From the NCBI GenBank assembly GCA_944474755.1, contig OX104114.1, positions 29,659,220 to 29,723,219 of the forward strand: a stretch of DNA of 64,000 nt, written 5' to 3'. Shown one piece after another: positions 35,191 through 49,371 of the stretch (the first letter of the stretch is position 1; the number at the start of each line of letters is the position of its first letter). The position numbers were made by a program, and so were the translations under genes. Below the pieces are notes generated by a model. That model had not been told where the DNA came from and did not search any database. It worked only from the letters and a program-made list of their open reading frames with translations. Source of the DNA: Limnoperna fortunei (lineage: Eukaryota; Mollusca; Bivalvia; Mytilida; Modiolidae).

Positions 35191-35364
35191 ATATAGGTTC
35201 ATTTGTGACTTCGCCACAAATAATCATGGCTTACCACTTCCATCGACATTTTTTACACCGCGGCGTAAAAAAATTTCAGTTTTTTTTTTGTTTTTTCTAT
35301 ATAAAAAACCATAACTGCATAAAATATACGTGAAACGTAGCAGAAAACCATGCAAAAATCATAT

Positions 35365-35435
35365 GTCACATCCTAGGCTCGAACCGACGATGTCAGTCTT
35401 GCCAGCCCTCGTTGATACCACTGGACCACGGAAGA
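35365..35435 (-). pseudogene. tRNA-like head, u13
   Basis: Same as the u1 form. Confidence 0.5.
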
Positions 35436-35659
35436 CGATATGCAGAAAGTCAAATTTTGACGTATATATACCTTCAATGTGTTTTCTACATTTAAAATAC
35501 AGAGACATTTTGTAATGTTTTCGTGTATTTACCAATGAAATAAATAAGAAAGACAGAAAATTCTTTGATTTTTATTTATAAAATACAAATAAAACGCATT
35601 GATTTGACTGGTGGAAACGACTAAAGTCACGTGACAATTTTATATATTATCACGAAGTT

Positions 35660-35691
<32 letters not shown>

Positions 35692-37358
35692 TTGAAAAGA
35701 TGACTTTTCAGGAGGTCAACAGTGATGCTATTTTGACAGTTAAATTCAAAGGAATGTTACTTTCGATTCATTGTAATAGGGAAACCGTTTCTTTGTTCGG
35801 TAAAATACAGCAGTCGTGCATACCGGACGACACTCGATGGCATTTCAAAATAAATGATCAAGTAGAAAAAATGTTTGTTTCAGCTAGAACAACTCATGAA
35901 GACATAATTCAGATGTATATTTTAAGGATTTATCAATGCACAAACATTCAATCGCTGAAATTTAGGGGGTACCGATGGGGCCTCGACATTTGATTTTTTC
36001 TGCCGATTTTCGATTTTGTTGACATTTATGCACATCCGAGATACTTGGTTGGGGTAAAATCGACATTCTAAATCGATTGGCGGAATTTTCGAAAGGCTAG
36101 GATTTATGGTTTTTCTGAAAATCGCGATTTTTGCATGAAAAACCTATCTTCAACTTTCATGACCTGGAAATTTTTTTATCGTTCGTCAGAATGATTTCTA
36201 CTGTAGCGACAAGTCAAGGACATCGATCCCCGAACTATTTGGCGTCCATTTTGTTTCACCATTCTCTGTGGTCTAGGATGAAATCTGCACACTACATTCT
36301 TATGGGGTCCCTTAGAAACACCCCCCCCCCCCTTTTTATTTTTTGCAAGCTGGCGGAATACCCTCAAATTCCCCATATTTTTGCCCATGCCTGGCACCAA
36401 ATTTTATTGCGACATGTAGCAAGCTAAAAAAACAAAGCGAATCCAAAGGTACAAAAATTCACATGTCGCTGTACTGAAACCCAGGTGACCTTGACCTTTG
36501 ACCTTGTGACCTTGGGCTAGGTCAAGGTGAAAGTTGACATTTTACCAATTACAAGTTATTGCCTATCTTTTACCGTTTCAAGGGAATAGCGATGGCGAGA
36601 CAATGTCAAAATTTCAAACGTGACCTTGACCTTTGACCTTGTGTCCATTTTCAAGGTCAAGGTCAATGATGACCAATGATATAAGGTTTCATGTATATAT
36701 CTGTTATAGTTACTGAGATATAGTGATCTAATGTAACTCACAATGCATATTATTGGTCTAAGGGGAGACAACTCTTATAAAATGTCAAATAAAAAAAGTG
36801 ACGATTCAAGATCTTAATATGATACACATTTTGGTAAAGGTTTCAGTTCTCTATCTATTATAGTAAAGGAGAAGATCTGCACACAACCAAGGGTCAAAAA
36901 TTAGAACATGACCTTGACCTTTGACCTTGTGACCTTTTTCAAGGTCAAGGTCAATGATGACCAACTGTGAAATATCTAGTCTATATCACCTCTGGTTCAT
37001 GAGTTACAATGGTACAAATTTTACTTCCAATAAATAAGGGGAAATAACTCCTACAAGGAGTCGTCAAAATACTTTGCGCGATATGTAACAAATTGTCGCA
37101 ATCCATAGCTGACCATTTTGCAACAACTTTTATTGCGAAATCTTTTACGGTTTCATAGTTTATCTGCACACAAGCTTTTCTGTAACAGGGGAGATAACTC
37201 CGTAAAGAACAAGTGTTCGGTGTGACAGGGTCAACTGCGAAAGCGTAATGTCTTATACACCCATAGTACAAAAGGTCTTTTCGACATGTCGCGAAACAAA
37301 ATTTATAATGGGAAAAGAAAAGTTGGCGGAAAAACAATAAGAATAATAATAATAATAA

Positions 37359-38947
37359 ATATAGGTTCAATCGTTCTAAAGAACGATTAATAGGCTTTCC
37401 ACTTCAAAAGAAGACCTTAAATAAATGACCTTGAAACCAAAAAGCTAAGAAACATACGTAATTTGTCTATAGCAATTAATAAGAATAAAAATTATTAAAA
37501 AACTATTAAGATATCTTTAAAAATAAGAAAGGTCATTAAATAGGACGTAAGAAAACTTGAATGACCTTGACAACTGATCTTTTAATCTACGTAAATATTA
37601 CTTATAGGCAATAGCATTAAAAGAATAAGCCATTCAAAATACATAGTACCATGAAAAACATTATAAAGGACTTTGACCTTGACTTTTACAGCATGACCTT
37701 GACCATGCTGAAGGTCAACAGTGATCAACATTGAAGATTTTATGCCAATATCTCTTAAAGTCATTAAGATATGACTACTTATAATATATACAAAAAATTA
37801 GAAAATGACCTTGACCTTTGACCTTGTATTTGTTTTCAAGGTCAAGGGTCCTAATGATCCATAGTGAAGACCCCATGCCTCTACTATCAATAGTTGATAA
37901 GTAATTAATGAAAAACTAATTATCAATGGTTGTAATGGGGGATAACTCCTATAAGATGAAGCCGGATCCTTTCCCTTTAAATAGAAAAAAGTTGCGCCTT
38001 TATGAGACCAACATTTTATTCATTATAACTTATAGCCTATCTTTTACCGTTTCAAAGTAATAGCGATGACAAGACAATGCCAAAATTTCAAACGTGACCT
38101 TGACCTTTGACCTTGTGTCCATTTTCAAGGTCAAGGTCAATGATGACCAATGATATAAGGTTTCATATATATATCTGTTATAGTTACTGAGATATAGTGA
38201 TATAATGCAATTCACAATACATTTTATTGGTCTAAGAGAGATAACTCTTATAAAAATGTCAAATAAAAAAAGTGACGATTCAAGATCTCAATATGATACA
38301 CATTTTGGTAAAGGTTTCAGTTCTCTATCTATTATAGTAAAGGAGGAGATCTGCACACAACCAAGTGTCAAAAATTAGAACATGACCTTGACCTTTGACC
38401 TTGTGACCTTTTTCAAGGTCAAGGTCAATGATGACCAACTGTGAAATATCTAGTCTATATCACCTCTGGTTCATGAGTTACAATGGTACAAATTGTACTT
38501 CCAATAAATAAGGGGAAATAACTCCTACAAGAAGTCGTCAAAATATTTTGCGCGATATGTAACAAATTGTCGCAATCCATAGCTGACCATTTTGCAACAA
38601 CTTTTATTGCGAAATCTTTTACGGTTTCATAGTTTATCTGCACACAAGCTTTTCTGTAACAGGGGAGATAACTCCGTAAAGAACAAGTGTTCGGTGTGCC
38701 AGGGTTAACTGCGAAAGCGTAATGTCTAATACATTCATAGTACAAAATGTCTTTACGACATGTCGCGAAACAAAATTTATAATGGGAAAAAAAAGTTGGC
38801 GGAAAAACAATAAGAATAATAATAATAATAATAATAAGAAACAGACTAATAACAATAAGTCTTTCCACTGGAAAGTGGAAAGCCTTAATAATAAGAAACA
38901 GAAGAATAACAGTAAGGCTTCCCACTCGGAAGTGGAAAGCCTTAATA
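37359..38947 (+). repeat. Type-B monomer of u13 (B-alpha, unit-0-like tail)
   Basis: 1589 bp. The body carries the B-alpha variants of u4. Its last ~250 bp instead resemble unit 0: ATACATTCATAG, GGGAAAAAAAAG, and a first hairpin module with AAGTCTTTCCACT and loop GGAA, as at 2303-2319. It is probably a recombinant between B-alpha and a type-C monomer. Confidence 0.85.
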
Positions 38948-39416
38948 ATATAGGTTCATTTGTGACTTCGCCACAAATAATCATGGCTTACCACTTCCAT
39001 CGACATTTTTTACACCGCGGCGTAAAAAAATTTCAGTTTTTTTTTTGTTTTTTCTATATAAAAAACCATAACTGCATAAAATATACGTGAAACGTAGCAG
39101 AAAACCATGCAAAAATCATATGTCACATCCTAGGCTCGAACCGACGATGTCAGTCTTGCCAGCCCTCGTTGATACCACTGGACCACGGAAGACGATATGC
39201 AGAAAGTCAAATTTTGACGTATATATACCTTCAATGTGTTTTCTACATTTAAAATACAGAGACATTTTGTAATGTTTTCGTGTATTTACCAATGAAATAA
39301 ATAAGAAAGACAGAAAATTCTTTGATTTTTATTTATAAAATACAAATAAAACGCATTGATTTGACTGGTGGAAACGACTAAAGTCACGTGACAATTTTAT
39401 ATATTATCACGAAGTT

Positions 39417-39448
<32 letters not shown>

Positions 39449-41173
39449 TTGAAAAGATGACTTTTCAGGAGGTCAACAGTGATGCTATTTTGACAGTTAA
39501 ATTCAAAGGAATGTTACTTTCGATTCATTGTAATAGGGAAACCGTTTCTTTGTTCGGTAAAATACAGCAGTCGTGCATACCGGACGACACTCGATGGCAT
39601 TTCAAAATAAATGATCAAGTAGAAAAAATGTTTGTTTCAGCTAGAACAACTCATGAAGACATAATTCAGATGTATATTTTAAGGATTTATCAATGCACAA
39701 ACATTCAATCGCTGAAATTTAGGGGGTACCGATGGGGCCTCGACATTTGATTTTTTCTGCCGATTTTCGATTTTGTTGACATTTATGCACATCCGAGATA
39801 CTTGGTTGGGGTAAAATCGACATTCTAAATCGATTGGCGGCATTTTCGAAAGGCTAGGATTTATGGTTTTTCTGAAAATCGCGATTTTTGCATGAAAAAC
39901 CTATCTTCAACTTTCATGACCTGGAAATTTTTTTATCGTTCGTCAGAATGATTTCTACTGTAGCGACAAGTCAAGGACATCGATCCCCGAACTATTTGGC
40001 GTCCATTTTGTTTCACCATTCTCTGTGGTCTAGGATGAAATCTGCACACTACATTCTTATGGGGTCCCTTAGAAACACCCCCCCCCCCTTTTTATTTTTT
40101 GCAAGCTGGCGGAATACCCTCAAATTCCCCATATTTTTGCCCATGCCTGGCACCAAATTTTATTGCGACATGTAGCAAGCTAAAAAAACAAAGCGAATCC
40201 AAAGGTACAAAAATTCACATGTCGCTGTACTGAAACCCAGGTGACCTTGACCTTTGACCTTGTGACCTTGGGCTAGGTCAAGGTGAAAGTTGACATTTTA
40301 CCAATTACAAGTTATTGCCTATCTTTTACCGTTTCAAGGGAATAGCGATGGCGAGACAATGTCAAAATTTCAAACGTGACCTTGACCTTTGACCTTGTGT
40401 CCATTTTCAAGGTCAAGGTCAATGATGACCAATGATATAAGGTTTCATGTATATATCTGTTATAGTTACTGAGATATAGTGATCTAATGTAACTCACAAT
40501 GCATATTATTGGTCTAAGGGGAGACAACTCTTATAAAATGTCAAATAAAAAAAGTGACGATTCAAGATCTTAATATGATACACATTTTGGTAAAGGTTTC
40601 AGTTCTCTATCTATTATAGTAAAGGAGAAGATCTGCACACAACCAAGGGTCAAAAATTAGAACATGACCTTGACCTTTGACCTTGTGACCTTTTTCAAGG
40701 TCAAGGTCAATGATGACCAACTGTGAAATATCTAGTCTATATCACCTCTGGTTCATGAGTTACAATGGTACAAATTTTACTTCCAATAAATAAGGGGAAA
40801 TAACTCCTACAAGGAGTCGTCAAAATACTTTGCGCGATATGTAACAAATTGTCGCAATCCATAGCTGACCATTTTGCAACAACTTTTATTGCGAAATCTT
40901 TTACGGTTTCATAGTTTATCTGCACACAAGCTTTTCTGTAACAGGGGAGATAACTCCGTAAAGAACAAGTGTTCGGTGTGACAGGGTCAACTGCGAAAGC
41001 GTAATGTCTTATACACCCATAGTACAAAAGGTCTTTTCGACATGTCGCGAAACAAAATTTATAATGGGAAAAGAAAAGTTGGCGGAAAAACAATAAGAAT
41101 AATAATAATAATAATAATAAGAAACAGAAGAATAACAGTAAGGCTTCCCACTCGGAAGTGGAAAGCCTTAATA
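38948..41173 (+). repeat. u14, short type-A unit
   Basis: 2226 bp, haplotype 1GAGATG, T30. It is the single short unit between the two long units u13 and u15. Confidence 0.95.
39122..39192 (-). pseudogene. tRNA-like head, u14
   Basis: Same as the u1 form. Confidence 0.5.
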
Positions 41174-41347
41174 ATATAGGTTCATTTGTGACTTCGCCAC
41201 AAATAATCATGGCTTACCACTTCCATCGACATTTTTTACACCGCGGCGTAAAAAAATTTCAGTTTTTTTTTTGTTTTTTCTATATAAAAAACCATAACTG
41301 CATAAAATATACGTGAAACGTAGCAGAAAACCATGCAAAAATCATAT

Positions 41348-41418
41348 GTCACATCCTAGGCTCGAACCGACGATGTCAGTCTTGCCAGCCCTCGTTGATA
41401 CCACTGGACCACGGAAGA
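41348..41418 (-). pseudogene. tRNA-like head, u15
   Basis: Same as the u1 form. Confidence 0.5.
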
Positions 41419-41642
41419 CGATATGCAGAAAGTCAAATTTTGACGTATATATACCTTCAATGTGTTTTCTACATTTAAAATACAGAGACATTTTGTAATG
41501 TTTTCGTGTATTTACCAATGAAATAAATAAGAAAGACAGAAAATTCTTTGATTTTTATTTATAAAATACAAATAAAACGCATTGATTTGACTGGTGGAAA
41601 CGACTAAAGTCACGTGACAATTTTATATATTATCACGAAGTT

Positions 41643-41674
<32 letters not shown>

Positions 41675-43336
41675 TTGAAAAGATGACTTTTCAGGAGGTC
41701 AACAGTGATGCTATTTTGACAGTTAAATTCAAAGGAATGTTACTTTCGATTCATTGTAATAGGGAAACCGTTTCTTTGTTCGGTAAAATACAGCAGTCGT
41801 GCATACCGGACGACACTCGATGGCATTTCAAAATAAATGATCAAGTAGAAAAAATGTTTGTTTCAGCTAGAACAACTCATGAAGACATAATTCAGATGTA
41901 TATTTTAAGGATTTATCAATGCACAAACATTCAATCGCTGAAATTTAGGGGGTACCGATGGGGCCTCGACATTTGATTTTTTCTGCCGATTTTCGATTTT
42001 GTTGACATTTATGCACATCCGAGATACTTGGTTGGGGTAAAATCGACATTCTAAATCGATTGGCGGCATTTTCGAAAGGCTAGGATTTATGGTTTTTCTG
42101 AAAATCGCGATTTTTGCATGAAAAACCTATCTTCAACTTTCATGACCTGGAAATTTTTTTATCGTTCGTCAGAATGATTTCTACTGTAGCGACAAGTCAA
42201 GGACATCGATCCCCGAACTATTTGGCGTCCATTTTGTTTCACCATTCTCTGTGGTCTAGGATGAAATCTGCACACTACATTCTTATGGGGTCCCTTAGAA
42301 ACACCCCCCCCCCTTTTTATTTTTTGCAAGCTGGCGGAATACCCTCAAATTCCCCATATTTTTGCCCATGCCTGGCACCAAATTTTATTGCGACATGTAG
42401 CAAGCTAAAAAAACAAAGCGAATCCAAAGGTACAAAAATTCACATGTCGCTGTACTGAAACCCAGGTGACCTTGACCTTTGACCTTGTGACCTTGGGCTA
42501 GGTCAAGGTGAAAGTTGACATTTTACCAATTACAAGTTATTGCCTATCTTTTACCGTTTCAAGGGAATAGCGATGGCGAGACAATGTCAAAATTTCAAAC
42601 GTGACCTTGACCTTTGACCTTGTGTCCATTTTCAAGGTCAAGGTCAATGATGACCAATGATATAAGGTTTCATGTATATATCTGTTATAGTTACTGAGAT
42701 ATAGTGATCTAATGTAACTCACAATGCATATTATTGGTCTAAGGGGAGACAACTCTTATAAAATGTCAAATAAAAAAAGTGACGATTCAAGATCTTAATA
42801 TGATACACATTTTGGTAAAGGTTTCAGTTCTCTATCTATTATAGTAAAGGAGAAGATCTGCACACAACCAAGGGTCAAAAATTAGAACATGACCTTGACC
42901 TTTGACCTTGTGACCTTTTTCAAGGTCAAGGTCAATGATGACCAACTGTGAAATATCTAGTCTATATCACCTCTGGTTCATGAGTTACAATGGTACAAAT
43001 TTTACTTCCAATAAATAAGGGGAAATAACTCCTACAAGGAGTCGTCAAAATACTTTGCGCGATATGTAACAAATTGTCGCAATCCATAGCTGACCATTTT
43101 GCAACAACTTTTATTGCGAAATCTTTTACGGTTTCATAGTTTATCTGCACACAAGCTTTTCTGTAACAGGGGAGATAACTCCGTAAAGAACAAGTGTTCG
43201 GTGTGACAGGGTCAACTGCGAAAGCGTAATGTCTTATACACCCATAGTACAAAAGGTCTTTTCGACATGTCGCGAAACAAAATTTATAATGGGAAAAGAA
43301 AAGTTGGCGGAAAAACAATAAGAATAATAATAATAA

Positions 43337-44927
43337 ATATAGGTTCAATCGTTCTAAAGAACGATTAATAGGCTTTCCACTTCAAAAGAAGACCTTAAAT
43401 AAATGACCTTGAAACCAAAAAGCTAAGAAACATACGTAATTTGTCTATAGCAATTAATAAGAACAAAAATTATTTAAAAACTATTTAGATATCTTAAAAA
43501 ATAAGAAAGGTCATTAAATAGGACGTAAGAAAACTTGAATCACCTTGACAACTGATCTTTTAATCTGCGTAAGTATTACTTATAGGCAATAGCATTAAAA
43601 GAAGAAGCCATTCAAAATACATAGTACCATGAAAAACATTTATAAAGGACTTTGACCTTGACTTTTACAGCATGACCTTGACCATGCTGAAGGTCAACAG
43701 TGATCAACATTGAAGATTTTATGCCAATATCACTTAAAGTCATTAAGATATGACTACTTATAATATATACAAAAAATTTGAAAATGACCTTGACCTTTGA
43801 CCTTGTATTTGTTTTCAAGGTCAAGGGTCCTAATGATCCATAGTGAAGACCCCATGCCTCTACTATCAATAGTTGATAAGTAATTAATGAAAAACTAATT
43901 ATCAGTGTTTGTAATGGGGGATAACTCCTATAAGATGAAGCCGGATCCTTTCCATCTAAATAGAAAAAAGTTGCGCCTTTATGAGACCAACATTTTATCC
44001 ATTATAACTTATAGCCTATCTTTTACCGTTTCAAAGTAATAGCGATGACAAGACAATGCCAAAATTTCAAACGTGACCTTGACCTTTGACCTTGTGTCCA
44101 TTTTCAAGGTCAAGGTCAATGATGACCAATGATATAAGGTTTCATATATATATCTGTTATAGTTACTGAGATATAGTGATATAATGCAATTCACAATACA
44201 TTTTATTGGTCTAGGGGAGATAACTCTTATAAAAATGTCAAATAAAAAAAGTGACGATTCAAGATCTCAATATGATACACATTTTGGTAAAGGTTTCAGT
44301 TCTCTATCTATTATAGTAAAGGAGGAGATCTGCACACAACCAAGGGTCAAAAATTAGAACATGACCTTGACCTTTGACCTTGTGACCTTTTTCAAGGTCA
44401 AGGTCAATGATGACCAACTGTGAAATATCTAGTCTATATCACCTCTGGTTCATGAGTTACTATGGTACAAATTTTACTTCCAATAAATAAGGGGAAATAA
44501 CTCCTACAAGGAGTCGTCAAAATACTTTGCGCGATATGTAACAAATTGTCGCAATCCATAGCTGACCATTTTGCAACAACTTTTATTGCGAAATCTTCTA
44601 CGGTTTCATAGTTTATCTGCACACAAGCTTTTCTGTAACAGGGGAGATAACTCCATAAAGAACAAGTGTTCGGTGTGACAGGGTCAACTGCGAAAGCGTA
44701 ATGTCTTATACATCCATAGTACAAAATGTCTTTACGACATGTCGCGAAACAAAATTTATAATGGGAAAAGAAAACTTGGCGGAAAAAAATAAGAATAATA
44801 ATAATAATAATAAGAAACAGAAGAATAACAAGAAGGCTTTCCACTCGGAAAGTGGAAAGCCTTAATAATAATAAGAAACAGAAGAATAACAGTAAGGCTT
44901 CCCACTCGGAAGTGGAAAGCCTTAATA
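43337..44927 (+). repeat. Type-B monomer of u15 (B-beta)
   Basis: 1591 bp, sister of the u5 monomer. It differs by ATAGCATTAAAAG near 43591, TTTCCATCTAAAT near 43951 and one extra AAT between the two terminal hairpin modules. Confidence 0.88.
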
Positions 44928-47149
44928 ATATAGGTTCATTTGTGACTTCGCCACAAATAATCATGGCTTACCACTTCCATCGACATTTTTTACACCGCGG
45001 CGTAAAAAAATTTCAGTTTTTTTTTTGTTTTTTCTATATAAAAAACCATAACTGCATAAAATATACGTGAAACGTAGCAGAAAACCATGCAAAAATCATA
45101 TGTCACATCCTAGGCTCGAACCGACGATGTCAGTCTTGCCAGCCCTCGTTGATACCACTGGACCACGGAAGACGATATGCAGAAAGTCAAATTTTGACGT
45201 ATATATACCTTCAATGTGTTTTCTACATTTAAAATACAGAGACATTTTGTAATGTTTTCGTGTATTTACCAATGAAATAAATAAGAAAGACAGAAAATTC
45301 TTTGATTTTTATTTATAAAATACAAATAAAACGCATTGATTTGACTGGTGGAAACGACTAAAGTCACGTGACAATTTTATATATTATCACGAAGTTGTTT
45401 TTTTTTTTTTTTTTTTTTTTTTTTTTGTTGAAAAGATGACTTTTCAGGAGGTCAACAGTGATGCTATTTTGACAGTTAAATTCAAAGGAATGTTACTTTC
45501 GATTCATTGTAATAGGGAAACCGTTTCTTTGTTCGGTAAAATACAGCAGTCGTGCATACCGGACGACACTCGATGGCATTTCAAAATAAATGATCAAGTA
45601 GAAAAAATGTTTGTTTCAGCTAGAACAACTCATGAAGACATAATTCAGATGTATATTTTAAGGATTTATCAATGCACAAACATTCAATCGCTGAAATTTA
45701 GGGGGTACCGATGGGGCCTCGACATTTGATTTTTTCTGCCGATTTTCGATTTTGTTGACATTTATGCACATCCGAGATACTTGGTTGGGGTAAAATCGAC
45801 ATTCTAAATCGATTGGCGGCATTTTCGAAAGGCTAGGATTTATGGTTTTTCTGAAAATCGCGATTTTTGCATGAAAAACCTATCTTCAACTTTCATGACC
45901 TGGAAATTTTTTTATCGTTCGTCAGAATGATTTCTACTGTAGCGACAAGTCAAGGACATCGATCCCCGAACTATTTGGCGTCCATTTTGTTTCACCATTC
46001 TCTGTGGTCTAGGATGAAATCTGCACACTACATTCTTATGGGGTCCCTTAGAAACACCCCCCCCCCTTTTTATTTTTTGCAAGCTGGCGGAATACCCTCA
46101 AATTCCCCATATTTTTGCCCATGCCTGGCACCAAATTTTATTGCGACATGTAGCAAGCTAAAAAAACAAAGCGAATCCAAAGGTACAAAAATTCACATGT
46201 CGCTGTACTGAAACCCAGGTGACCTTGACCTTTGACCTTGTGACCTTGGGCTAGGTCAAGGTGAAAGTTGACATTTTACCAATTACAAGTTATTGCCTAT
46301 CTTTTACCGTTTCAAGGGAATAGCGATGGCGAGACAATGTCAAAATTTCAAACGTGACCTTGACCTTTGACCTTGTGTCCATTTTCAAGGTCAAGGTCAA
46401 TGATGACCAATGATATAAGGTTTCATGTATATATCTGTTATAGTTACTGAGATATAGTGATCTAATGTAACTCACAATGCATATTATTGGTCTAAGGGGA
46501 GACAACTCTTATAAAATGTCAAATAAAAAAAGTGACGATTCAAGATCTTAATATGATACACATTTTGGTAAAGGTTTCAGTTCTCTATCTATTATAGTAA
46601 AGGAGAAGATCTGCACACAACCAAGGGTCAAAAATTAGAACATGACCTTGACCTTTGACCTTGTGACCTTTTTCAAGGTCAAGGTCAATGATGACCAACT
46701 GTGAAATATCTAGTCTATATCACCTCTGGTTCATGAGTTACAATGGTACAAATTTTACTTCCAATAAATAAGGGGAAATAACTCCTACAAGGAGTCGTCA
46801 AAATACTTTGCGCGATATGTAACAAATTGTCGCAATCCATAGCTGACCATTTTGCAACAACTTTTATTGCGAAATCTTTTACGGTTTCATAGTTTATCTG
46901 CACACAAGCTTTTCTGTAACAGGGGAGATAACTCCGTAAAGAACAAGTGTTCGGTGTGACAGGGTCAACTGCGAAAGCGTAATGTCTTATACACCCATAG
47001 TACAAAAGGTCTTTTCGACATGTCGCGAAACAAAATTTATAATGGGAAAAGAAAAGTTGGCGGAAAAACAATAAGAATAATAATAATAATAATAATAAGA
47101 AACAGAAGAATAACAGTAAGGCTTCCCACTCGGAAGTGGAAAGCCTTAA
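44928..47149 (+). repeat. u16, short type-A unit, last of the left domain
   Basis: 2222 bp, haplotype 1GAGATG. Its right junction is the first of an unbroken series of type 0. Confidence 0.95.
45102..45172 (-). pseudogene. tRNA-like head, u16
   Basis: Same as the u1 form. Confidence 0.5.
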
Positions 47150-47614
47150 ATATAGGTTCATTTGTGACTTCGCCACAAATAATCATGGCTTACCACTTCC
47201 ATCGACATTTTTTACACCGCGGCGTAAAAAAATTTCAGTTTTTTTTTTGTTTTTTCTATATAAAAAACCATAACTGCATAAAATATACGTGAAACGTAGC
47301 AGAAAACCATGCAAAAATCATATGTCACATCCTAGGCTCGAACCGACGATGTCAGTCTTGCCAGCCCTCGTTGATACCACTGGACCACGGAAGACGATAT
47401 GCAGAAAGTCAAATTTTGACGTATATATACCTTCAATGTGTTTTCTACATTTAAAATACAAAGACATTTTGTAATGTTTTCGTGTATTTACCAATGAAAT
47501 AAATAAGAAAGACAGAAAATTCTTTGATTTTTATTTATAAAATACAAATAAAACGCATTGTTTTGACTGGTGGAAACGACTAAAGTCACGTGACAATTTT
47601 ATATATTATCACGA

Positions 47615-47647
<33 letters not shown>

Positions 47648-49371
47648 TTGAAAAGATGACTTTTCAGGAGGTCAACAGTGATGCTATTTTGACAGTTTAA
47701 TTCAAAGGAATGTTACTTTCAATTCATTGTAATAGGGAAACCGTTTCTTTGTTCGGTAAAATACAGCAGTCGTGCATACCGGACGACACTCGATGGCATT
47801 TCAAAATAAATGCTCAAGTAGAAAAAATGTTTGTTTCAGCTAGAACAACTCATGAAGACATAATTCAGATGTATATTTTAAGGATTTATCAATGCACAAA
47901 CATTCAATCGCTGAAATTTAGGGGGTACCGATGGGGCCTCGACATTTGATTTTTTCTGCCGATTTTCGATTTTGTTGACATTTATGCACATCCGAGATAC
48001 TTGGTTGGGGTAAAATCGACATTCTAAATCGATTGGCGGCATTTTCGAAAGGCTAGGATTTATGGTTTTTCTGAAAATCGCGATTTTTGCATGAAAAACC
48101 TATCTTCAACTTTCATGACCTGGAAATTTTTTTATCGTTCGTCAGAATGATTTCTACTGTAGCGACAAGTCAAGGACATCGATCCCCGAACTATTTGGCG
48201 TCCATTTTGTTTCACCATTCTCTGTGGTCTAGGATGAAATCTGCACACTACATTCTTATGGGGTCCCTTAGAAACCCCCCCCCCCCCCTTTTTATTTTTT
48301 GCAAGCTGGCGGAATACCCTCAAATTCCCCATATTTTTGCCCATGCCTGGCACCAAATTTTATTGCGACATGTAGCAAGCTAAAAAAACAAAGCGAATCC
48401 AAAGGTACAAAAATTCACATGTCGCTGTACTGAAACCCAGGTGACCTTGACCTTTGACCTTGTGACCTTGGGCTAGGTCAAGGTGAAAGTTGACATTTTA
48501 CCAATTACAAGTTATTGCCTATCTTTTACCGTTTCAAGGGAATAGCGATGGCGAGACAATGTCAAAATTTCAAACGTGACCTTGACCTTTGACCTTGTGT
48601 CCATTTTCAAGGTCAAGGTCAATGATGACCAATGATATAAGGTTTCATGTATATATCTGTTATAGTTACTGAGATATAGTGATCTAATGTAACTCACAAT
48701 GCATATTATTGGTCTAAGGGGAGACAACTCTTATAAAATGTCAAATAAAAAAAGTGACGATTCAAGATCTTAATATGATACACATTTTGGTAAAGGTTTC
48801 AGTTCTCTATCTATTATAGTAAAGGAGAAGATCTGCACACAACCAAGGGTCAAAAATTAGAACATGACCTTGACCTTTGACCTTGTGACCTTTTTCAAGG
48901 TCAAGGTCAATGATGACCAACTGTGAAATATCTAGTCTATATCACCTCTGGTTCATGAGTTACAATGGTACAAATTTTACTTCCAATAAATAAGGGGAAA
49001 TAACTCCTACAAGGAGTCGTCAAAATACTTTGCGCGATATGTAACAAATTGTCGCAATCCATAGCTGACCATTTTGCAACAACTTTTATTGCGAAATCTT
49101 TTACGGTTTCATAGTTTATCTGCACACAAGCTTTTCTGTAACAGGGGAGATAACTCCGTAAAGAACAAGTGTTCGGTGTGACAGGGTCAACTGCGAAAGC
49201 GTAATGTCTTATACACCCATAGTACAAAAGGTCTTTTCGACATGTCGCGAAACAAAATTTATAATGGGAAAAGAAAAGTTGGCGGAAAAACAATAAGAAT
49301 AATAATAATAATAATAATAAGAAACAGAAGAATAACAGTAAGGCTTCCCACTCGGAAGTGGAAAGCCTTAA
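47150..49371 (+). repeat. u17, short type-A unit, first of the right domain
   Basis: 2222 bp, haplotype 0ATACTG. Private changes: CATTGTTTTGAC near 47558; loss of the G before the T tract; and GAAACCCC where others have GAAACACCCC, which lengthens the C run to 14. Confidence 0.95.
47324..47394 (-). pseudogene. tRNA-like head, u17
   Basis: Same as the u1 form. Confidence 0.5.

Larger units (their letters stand above)
35191..38947 (+). repeat. u13, long unit (A + B-alpha)
   Basis: 3757 bp, haplotype 1GAGATG with a private GGCGGAATT at 36080-36088. Type-A part 35191-37358, type-B part 37359-38947. Confidence 0.95.
41174..44927 (+). repeat. u15, long unit (A + B-beta)
   Basis: 3754 bp, haplotype 1GAGATG. 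Type-A part 41174-43336, type-B part 43337-44927. It is the last long unit in the window. Confidence 0.95.
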
